This document shows positions 60,701 through 64,000 of a stretch of DNA of 64,000 nucleotides, piece after piece. Within the stretch, counting starts at the first letter, position 1. Each line of letters opens with the position of its first letter. The stretch lies in contig JAMKCF010000002.1 of the NCBI GenBank assembly GCA_023634235.1, positions 5,819,222-5,883,221 on the forward strand. The letters run 5' to 3'. The notes under the pieces were generated by a model. It worked only from the letters and a program-made list of their open reading frames with translations. It ran no database searches and was not told the origin of the DNA. This DNA is from Pisaster brevispinus (Eukaryota; Echinodermata; Asteroidea; Forcipulatida; Asteriidae). Both the position numbers and the translations under genes were made by a program.

Positions 60701-63211
60701 GACCTCCTAGCTGAGGGCGCCCTTCTCAAAGGACGATATGTGCATAAGGTCTATTGCTGGTGAAGTCATCCTAAATATAACACATTTTTAAGTTTTTTGG
60801 TTTTTTTCAATGCTGATGTTATTGTTGTCAGTTACAGTCCTGCAGTATTTGTTGCTTATTGTTGACGGCGTTGTCTCTTACCTGTGTGTAGGTGAGTCGC
60901 CAGAAGGCGTCTCTGGCTGAGGAACTTCTTCAAGCACGACGTATGGCTGAATTCCAAGGAGAGAATGTCTCCAGAATAGCCAAGGAGAAAGAAGAGCTGA
61001 CCAAAGACAAAGCAAACCTTGTGGTTCAACTCACTGCTGCTGAGCGGGAGAATCGATCACAGAGTGAAGTAAGTCCAGGATTCTACACAATTGTTGTTTT
61101 AGCGACAATGTCATGAATGTCATACGTCAAGAGTGTTTCAATTTATGTTGCAAGCAAACTTTTCAAAATCCAACTGCATGGTTTTGTTGGACTGAGTAAC
61201 CTGATAATTGTTTTCCATGGAATCAGGCATTTGTACCACCATTTGATAATCAGAGGTTTGAGGTAGTACCATATGGTTTTAGACTGAGGACTGCTCTGGT
61301 AAACTGATTATGCTTTACATGGGATCAGGCATACCACCATAATCAGAGTAGAGTGTCCACCAGTTTGGGTGTAGAGTTACTGACTGGTGTTGGACTGAGG
61401 ACAGCACTAGTAAACTGATTATGCTTTACATGGGATCAGGCATACCACCATAATCAGAGTCCAACAGTTTGGATGATGAGTTACTGAATGGTGTTGGACT
61501 GAGGACTGCACTAGTAAACTGATTGATGCTTTACATGAGATCAGGCATACCACCATAATCAGAGTCCAACAGTTTGGGTGTTGAGTTACTGAATGGTGTT
61601 GGACTGAGGACTGCACTAGTAAACTGATTGATGCTTTACATGAGATCAGGCATACCACCATAATCAGAGTCCAACAGTTTGGATGATGAGTTACTGAATG
61701 TGTTGGACTGAGGACTGCACTAGTAAACTGATTGATGCTTGACATGGGATCAGGCATACCACCATAATCAGAGTCCAACAGTTTGGGTGTTGAGTTACTG
61801 AACGGTGTTGGATTTTGTTTAGAGTAAGGAAGGGTCACAGTAAATCACTCGTGGGATCGGGGTGCATTTTCATAGCTTTGCTTACCTCAGAATTCTACGC
61901 TTACGACACCCTACAATTCACATGATTCCATGAGACGTGAGCGTAGAAAGCAGTGCCTTGAAAATTGGACCCAGAATTATTCCCCAGGGAGCTGAGATGG
62001 TTGGAGGGGTGAAATAAACAGCCCAGTGACCGAGGCAATAGCGTTCTAGCACCATAAGCATCACTGCATGATGGATTTGAGCACTCTACAAAAAGCCACT
62101 ATTATTGTTATTATTGTCAAGTATGTTCATGGTATTGTTGATTGTATTTTTGTTCCAGGTGATTGCTGCCTTAAACAGCGACAAAGATAGCCTGGAGACC
62201 GCCCTGTACGAACTACAACAAACTTCTGCTAAACTAGAGAACAGGAAAGAACAGCTAGAAGCAGAAGTACAGGAGCTCCAGCTGGCTAAGGAAGCTATCA
62301 CAGGTAAACTCCATCTAGAATTATCAGATCTTTCCACATTTTTCCTTTTGTCCTGGTGTGCTCTATCTTGTGCGGTGTATTTTGCTTGTCAACAAAATTT
62401 TCCTTGTATATTTTGCCTTGTGCAATGTATTTATATTTATATTTTACATTTTGTCTATTTCGTCTATTTCTTTGATTTATTGAGAAGAGGAGTAGATAAA
62501 GAGCAGCAATAAAATAAATAATGATGGAGACTAACCCCAGGTCTGGAATAACACACTGGCCACGGTGACCATGGCCTCTGTTGCCCTAGGCCCAATTTCA
62601 TAGAGCTGCTTAACGGCCGATTTTGTGTTTACTGCGCAATTTCCTTTTCATAGCACTGCTAACCGTAAGCACACAAAAAAGGCATGCTAATCTTCCGGTG
62701 CTTACTGCATGAAAATGAATGACGTAGCAACGCGAATCCACGGTGAACGCGCAAGATGGCTGCCTAATTTTCTTGCTAATTTGTGAAACACGCTTATGCT
62801 TAAGCAAATTTTGCTGCTATAGTTAGCAGGAAAATTTGCTTACCATTAAGCAGCGCTATGAAATTGGGCTCTGGTCTTTGCCTTAGTGCCCCTTAAAAAG
62901 TTCCCAAAGACTAAACAATTTTCCAATGAAAGTGCACTTTGCAAAATGACAATTGCCTTGCCCTCTCAAAGATAAGATTCCTGGCCTGCTAACCATGGTA
63001 CACGTCAGTGACATTTATTTTTTTACTGATCTATTTTTCAGTTGATCTCGCTCGGGTGCGGAAGGAGATGGAGATTGAGGTCACAAAGCGAGAGAAGGAT
63101 CTGGATTTGTTGAAGCAGAAATTGTCTCAAGTGGAGCGGGACTCTCAGCTGACTGTCAAGCAGAGAGAACAGATGCATGAAGAGGAAACGGAGAGGTTGA
63201 TCCGAGAGAAG
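38551..63211 (+). CDS. CROCC: Rootletin (ciliary rootlet coiled-coil protein), N-terminal half, 18 coding exons, continues past the window
   Basis: Structural coiled-coil protein that builds the ciliary rootlet and links centrioles. Exons: 38551-38598, 42434-42733, 50181-50372, 50929-51012, 51950-52077, 52619-52784, 54052-54158, 54593-54820, 55184-55567, 56314-56488, 56637-56836, 57255-57437, 58340-58467, 59008-59171, 59992-60222, 60892-61068, 62159-62303, 63042-63211. All have GT-AG borders and compatible phases, giving ~1070 residues, about half the ~2000 expected. Vertebrate rootletin blocks appear in order: LERVIQ-KLEDTVL; VPARIREIITKNLS; LQEENRML; SRVEDLL; KRKLQAYQDGQQRQAQLVQK; ALLKLEEEQQRSASLAHVNS; FNDYFNNEHSRLLAVWRNVVG; ALQKRQLQVQ; LEQMEGKNSTL; ALNEGLGQDKIELNK; KEELTKDKANLVVQLTAAER. 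Start: the ATG at 38551 gives MSFKGDRDERLERVIQ, corresponding to the vertebrate N-terminus. The stop lies outside the window. Confidence 0.96.
40500..40557 (+). repeat. Single copy of the unit amplified at 61181-61813
   Basis: TGGACTGAGGACTGCATTAC is followed by 'actggtaaactgatgcttta' and 'gatcaggcatac', closely matching half of the 105-bp tandem unit 21 kb downstream. It lies in rootletin intron 1 and suggests a dispersed repeat as the source of the minisatellite. Confidence 0.65.
44106..44159. repeat. 54-bp near-perfect palindrome
   Basis: Arms of ~27 bases with almost no loop, centred near 44132 (CATACCAAATAACATC and its complement). It could be a tiny foldback relic. A microRNA-type precursor is possible in size, but the near-absence of a loop argues against it. 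Confidence 0.6.
44979..45062 (+). CDS. CROCC: Candidate alternative first coding exon of rootletin
   Basis: 28 codons from an ATG in a strong context (GATCCACCATGA) to a strong donor (AAG|GTGAGTG), ending in phase 0. The peptide (MSISSFGSHSVTGLDDVLSE, then ISDDIPLK) is Ser/Asp-rich, unlike chance AT-rich translation. It lies in the 7.4-kb intron between canonical exons 2 and 3. Spliced to 48425 and then 50181 it would make an internally initiated rootletin with a different N-terminus. I do not recognise the peptide. It could also belong to an unrelated overlapping transcript. Confidence 0.6.
46386..46755. repeat. ~21-bp minisatellite in rootletin intron
   Basis: About 18 tandem units of the form AAAGGTTGATGGACTAGTGG with length variants (some lack the ACTAGTG segment). 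It lies between the two candidate alternative exons. Confidence 0.95.
47699..47767 (+). CDS. Weak candidate alternative first exon
   Basis: The ATG at 47699 (A at -3) opens a peptide with a run of five arginines (MSESGRRRRRSSLEGSVKSR, then VDQ). It can end in phase 0 at a GC-type donor (CAA|GCAAGT) at 47768, or at a poor GT site at 47759. Either would be in frame with the exon at 48425. The non-standard donor makes this much weaker than 44979-45062. Confidence 0.25.
48425..48733 (+). CDS. CROCC: Hidden 103-codon exon in rootletin intron 2, unrecognised sequence
   Basis: The frame is open from an acceptor (TCTCATAG) to a donor (GAG|GTGATT): 309 bases, phase 0 at both ends, no internal ATG start needed. 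The peptide begins WEDAIEKGTKIS and includes NNELATLLKKYGHRHRRRHS, PARKLSYDSNSRRPSDFRG and VRNLFEVGFDALMEVDEEG, with a strongly acidic end (DKSCDTEE). Amino-acid make-up is protein-like throughout. It joins in frame to rootletin exon 3 (LEQSYKSD...) and to the candidate first exon at 44979-45062. I know no vertebrate rootletin counterpart. The polypyrimidine tract is poor and the donor moderate, in keeping with regulated use. Confidence 0.6.
50181..54820 (+). CDS. CROCC: Rootletin coding exons 3-8 (first long coiled coil)
   Basis: Exons 50181-50372, 50929-51012, 51950-52077, 52619-52784, 54052-54158 and 54593-54820. The peptide runs from LEQSYKSD through KRKLQAYQDGQQRQAQLVQK, VLQYKRKCGELE, the SLAHVNSILREQLDQ segment and the non-coil signature FNDYFNNEHSRLLAVWRNVVG, to DMAQVRAEMTRQARNL and a Glu/Gln/Leu-rich coil. 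The FN.YF.NEHSRLL..WR.VVGFR block is one of the most conserved rootletin signatures. Phases alternate 0 and 2 and close correctly. Confidence 0.95.
51331..51582. repeat. Foldback MITE, variant of the GGGCCCAATTTCAT family
   Basis: The left end GGGCCCGATATCATGGCTCT pairs with a right end AGAGCCATGAAATGGCACCC; the interior shows matching GCTTACCGTAAGC-type blocks. It lies in a rootletin intron. It creates open frames on both strands that are not genes. Confidence 0.65.
53219..53442. repeat. 224-bp foldback element
   Basis: The arms of ~100 bp begin GACACAATCGG and end CCAATTGTGTC, centred near 53330. Similar peptides on opposite strands betray the palindrome. It sits at the edge of another repeat (53040-53218). 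It lies in the rootletin intron between exons 6 and 7. Confidence 0.75.
53745..53895. repeat. GGGCCCAATTTCAT-family MITE
   Basis: It begins GGGCCCAATTTCGTAGAACT and ends CGAAATTGGG; the interior contains 'gcttaagcacaa'. Rootletin intron. Confidence 0.6.
54830..55111. repeat. Tandem repeat starting 10 bp after a rootletin donor
   Basis: Irregular ~22-24-bp units built on ATAGGACTCTATA.ATTAT, arranged as alternating 'ataggactct' and 'attggactct' pairs. It begins almost at the exon 8 splice donor (54821). Confidence 0.9.
55184..56488 (+). CDS. CROCC: Rootletin exons 9-10 (linker region)
   Basis: Exon 9 (55184-55567) ends the first coil and becomes a Ser/Thr/Asp-rich, probably disordered segment. 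It holds the SLRVLREECEALHTALRDIA motif, which resembles the LQQTLRDLAQAV region of vertebrate rootletin. Exon 10 (56314-56488) is an Arg/Ser/Pro-rich linker (RTPSPGR, RSPSPRRAPSPSRR) ending in ALQKRQLQVQ. The same order, SP-rich linker then KRQLQVQ, occurs in vertebrates. The SP sites are plausible phosphorylation targets (inference). Confidence 0.94.
55738..55912. repeat. GGGCCCAATTTCAT-family MITE (best-preserved copy)
   Basis: It has full terminal palindromes: GGGCCCAATTTCATCAAGCC on the left and ATGAAATTGGGCCC on the right. It is 175 bp and non-coding, in a rootletin intron. Confidence 0.75.
56637..63211 (+). CDS. CROCC: Rootletin exons 11-18 (long coiled coil, continues beyond window)
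   Basis: Exons 56637-56836, 57255-57437, 58340-58467, 59008-59171, 59992-60222, 60892-61068, 62159-62303 and 63042-63211. Nearly uninterrupted heptad-rich, highly charged sequence with few prolines. Landmarks: NAELQRQRDNLEDDRDDRDR, LLEQMEGKNSTL, KMQALNEGLGQDKIELNKI, RQKASLAEELLQARR, EELTKDKANLVVQLTAAERE, RKEQLEAEVQELQLAKEAIT and REQMHEEETERLIREK. Exon 18 ends in phase 0 at GTACAA. The acceptor of the next exon lies outside the window. Confidence 0.95.
57426..57690. repeat. 38-bp tandem repeat that copies the exon 12 splice donor
   Basis: About seven units, each containing the exon end (AAAGAGAT...GAAAGAAG) plus the donor GTAAGACTGATAACTTAT. The first donor is at 57438; later ones follow at ~36-38-bp spacing to about 57664. 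The exon ends in phase 2, so use of any later donor would read AGG TAA, an immediate stop. Only the first donor is productive. Confidence 0.93.
58573..58758. repeat. GGGCCCAATTTCAT-family MITE
   Basis: The ends are GGGCCTAATTTCATAAAGCT and ATGAAATTTGGCC. Interior 'tgcttagcaaat' and 'ggtaccagtggcaac' blocks are like those in the 55738 copy. Rootletin intron between exons 13 and 14. Confidence 0.65.
59827..59893 (+). repeat. tRNA-like SINE fragment
   Basis: The A-box-like TAGCTCAGTTGG and B-box-like AGTTTCAAATACC lie at tRNA spacing, but no acceptor stem forms. In a rootletin intron. Confidence 0.5.
61181..61813. repeat. ~105-bp tandem repeat, about six units
   Basis: Units start TTGGACTGAGGACTGC at 61389, 61494, 61599 and 61703 (104-105-bp spacing), with decayed units before and a partial one after (61808). 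Each holds 'gatcaggcataccaccataa' and 'cagagtccaacagtttgg'. It lies in a rootletin intron shortly after the exon 16 donor. A lone relative is at 40500. Confidence 0.92.
62589..62870. repeat. GGGCCCAATTTCAT-family MITE nested in another repeat
   Basis: The ends are GGCCCAATTTCATAGAGCTG and CTATGAAATTGGGC. The flanks, 'ggcctctgttgccct' on the left and 'ggtctttgccttagtgcccc' on the right, form a continuous repeat that exists uninterrupted at about 53070-53130. This copy therefore inserted into an older repeat. Confidence 0.7.
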
Positions 63212-63218
63212 GTACAAA

Positions 63219-63512
63219 GTCAGTCCGTATATCTGGGTTCCAAACTCACTCAGTTCGTATCTCTGGGTTGTATTTATAATGCATAACTCCACACTAAGTG
63301 ACTCTGTATCTCTGGGTTGTATTTATAATGCATAATTCCAAACTCAGTCAGTTTTTATCTCTGGGTTGTATTTATAATTCACAACTCCAAACTCAGTGAC
63401 TCTGTATCTCTGGGTTGTATAATTTATAATTCATAATTTCAAACTCAGTCAGTTTGTATCTCTGGGTTAATTCATAATTCCACACTCACCCAGTTCTTAT
63501 CTCTGGGTTGTA
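63219..63512. repeat. Tandem repeat after the exon 18 donor
   Basis: About six irregular units (roughly 45-60 bp) containing TATCTCTGGGTTGTATTTAT and 'aaactcagtcagtttgtatc'. It begins within 8 bp of the donor at 63212. Confidence 0.9.
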
Positions 63513-64000
63513 CTTACAGGGAACGATTTGGTCCCAAATTTTTGCATAGCAAAACTGCTATGCAATTTTTTTTTTGCATAGCAATCTCAAAATATTGCAT
63601 AGCAGTCCATAAACTTTGTATAGCAAATTTTAAAATGCCTAAATTGTTGAAAATTTAACCCTGTGACACAGGTTTATTTGTGTGTTTTTTAAGGCTTAAT
63701 TTCAGGCCAAGGCTACTTTCAGAATGTTTATAATTAAAGAATAAGACGCTCCAAAACTTAATATGAAAAAGGCCTATTCCCTTAACTTTTTTTTCACTAG
63801 AGACAACTGAAATTTTGGGTTGCCCGCAAGTTTTTCCACTAGCCTACGTGTATTATTAAATGCACACAATTTTCGTAGCGTCAAAAAAAAAAAAATCTTT
63901 CCCCTATTTTCTGCCCTAAATAGTACTTGTTTTCATCAACAACCATTTTCATGGATTTGTAATTTGAGAATCGGTTTTCTAGAACTTCTTTTTCAATGAA
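63513..64000. other. Rootletin intron, right edge of window
   Basis: AT-rich intron sequence with a 'tgcatagcaa' palindromic cluster (63543-63615). I see no exon before the window ends. Confidence 0.5.

Noticed and set aside
61419..61838. 139-codon repetitive minus-strand frame
   Set aside because: Translation of the 105-bp tandem array; each repeat gives the same peptide, with no independent evidence of coding.
1..64000. CRISPR arrays, bacterial operons, viral genes
   Set aside because: None present; the tandem repeats lack the unique-spacer structure of CRISPR, and the gene structure is eukaryotic throughout.

Overview
This is an intron-rich, AT-leaning animal nuclear genome window. Its introns and intergenic DNA are full of short foldback elements, tRNA-derived SINEs and minisatellites. 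The gene content (rootletin, PEX2, a cationic-amino-acid-transporter-type SLC7 protein, two-Ig receptors) and the repeat style suggest a marine invertebrate deuterostome, most likely an echinoderm. That assignment is inference; nothing in the window fixes the species. There are no bacterial operons, CRISPR arrays or complete viral genes.

Layout. 0-8 kb: two minus-strand genes in tandem (2048-3613 and 6588-7751), each an intronless open frame. Each encodes signal peptide, two Ig-like domains, Ser/Thr-rich stalk, one membrane segment and a cytoplasmic tail with tyrosines. They share family-specific motifs and are clearly paralogues. 8-12 kb: repeat-bearing intergenic DNA. 12.2-17.8 kb: a possible 91-residue one-pass membrane microprotein on the minus strand, then a complete three-exon CAT-type SLC7 transporter on the plus strand (639 aa after splicing). 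17.8-26.5 kb: gene-poor, dominated by a 2.76-kb foldback element with ~1.2-kb arms between TTAA sites and a near-perfect 277-bp palindrome.

26.5-33.1 kb: a complete seven-exon peroxin-2 gene (PEX2, minus strand, 308 aa). Its last intron holds a ~600-bp G-rich minisatellite. Its first intron holds nested foldback elements with six perfect TGACGTCA sites. 33.1-38.5 kb: intergenic. 38.5-63.2 kb: the N-terminal half of rootletin (CROCC, plus strand), for which I resolved 18 coding exons joined in consistent phase (~1070 aa); the gene runs off the right edge.

The 7.4-kb intron between rootletin coding exons 2 and 3 contains two strong extra phase-0 exons (44979-45062, beginning with an ATG, and 48425-48733) plus a weaker one. 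Together they would give an internally initiated rootletin isoform with an unfamiliar ~131-residue N-terminus. I consider this and the tandem Ig receptors the most interesting content. Rootletin (ciliary rootlet) and PEX2 (peroxisomal import) are unrelated housekeeping genes lying head to head about 5.4 kb apart; I see no functional cluster.
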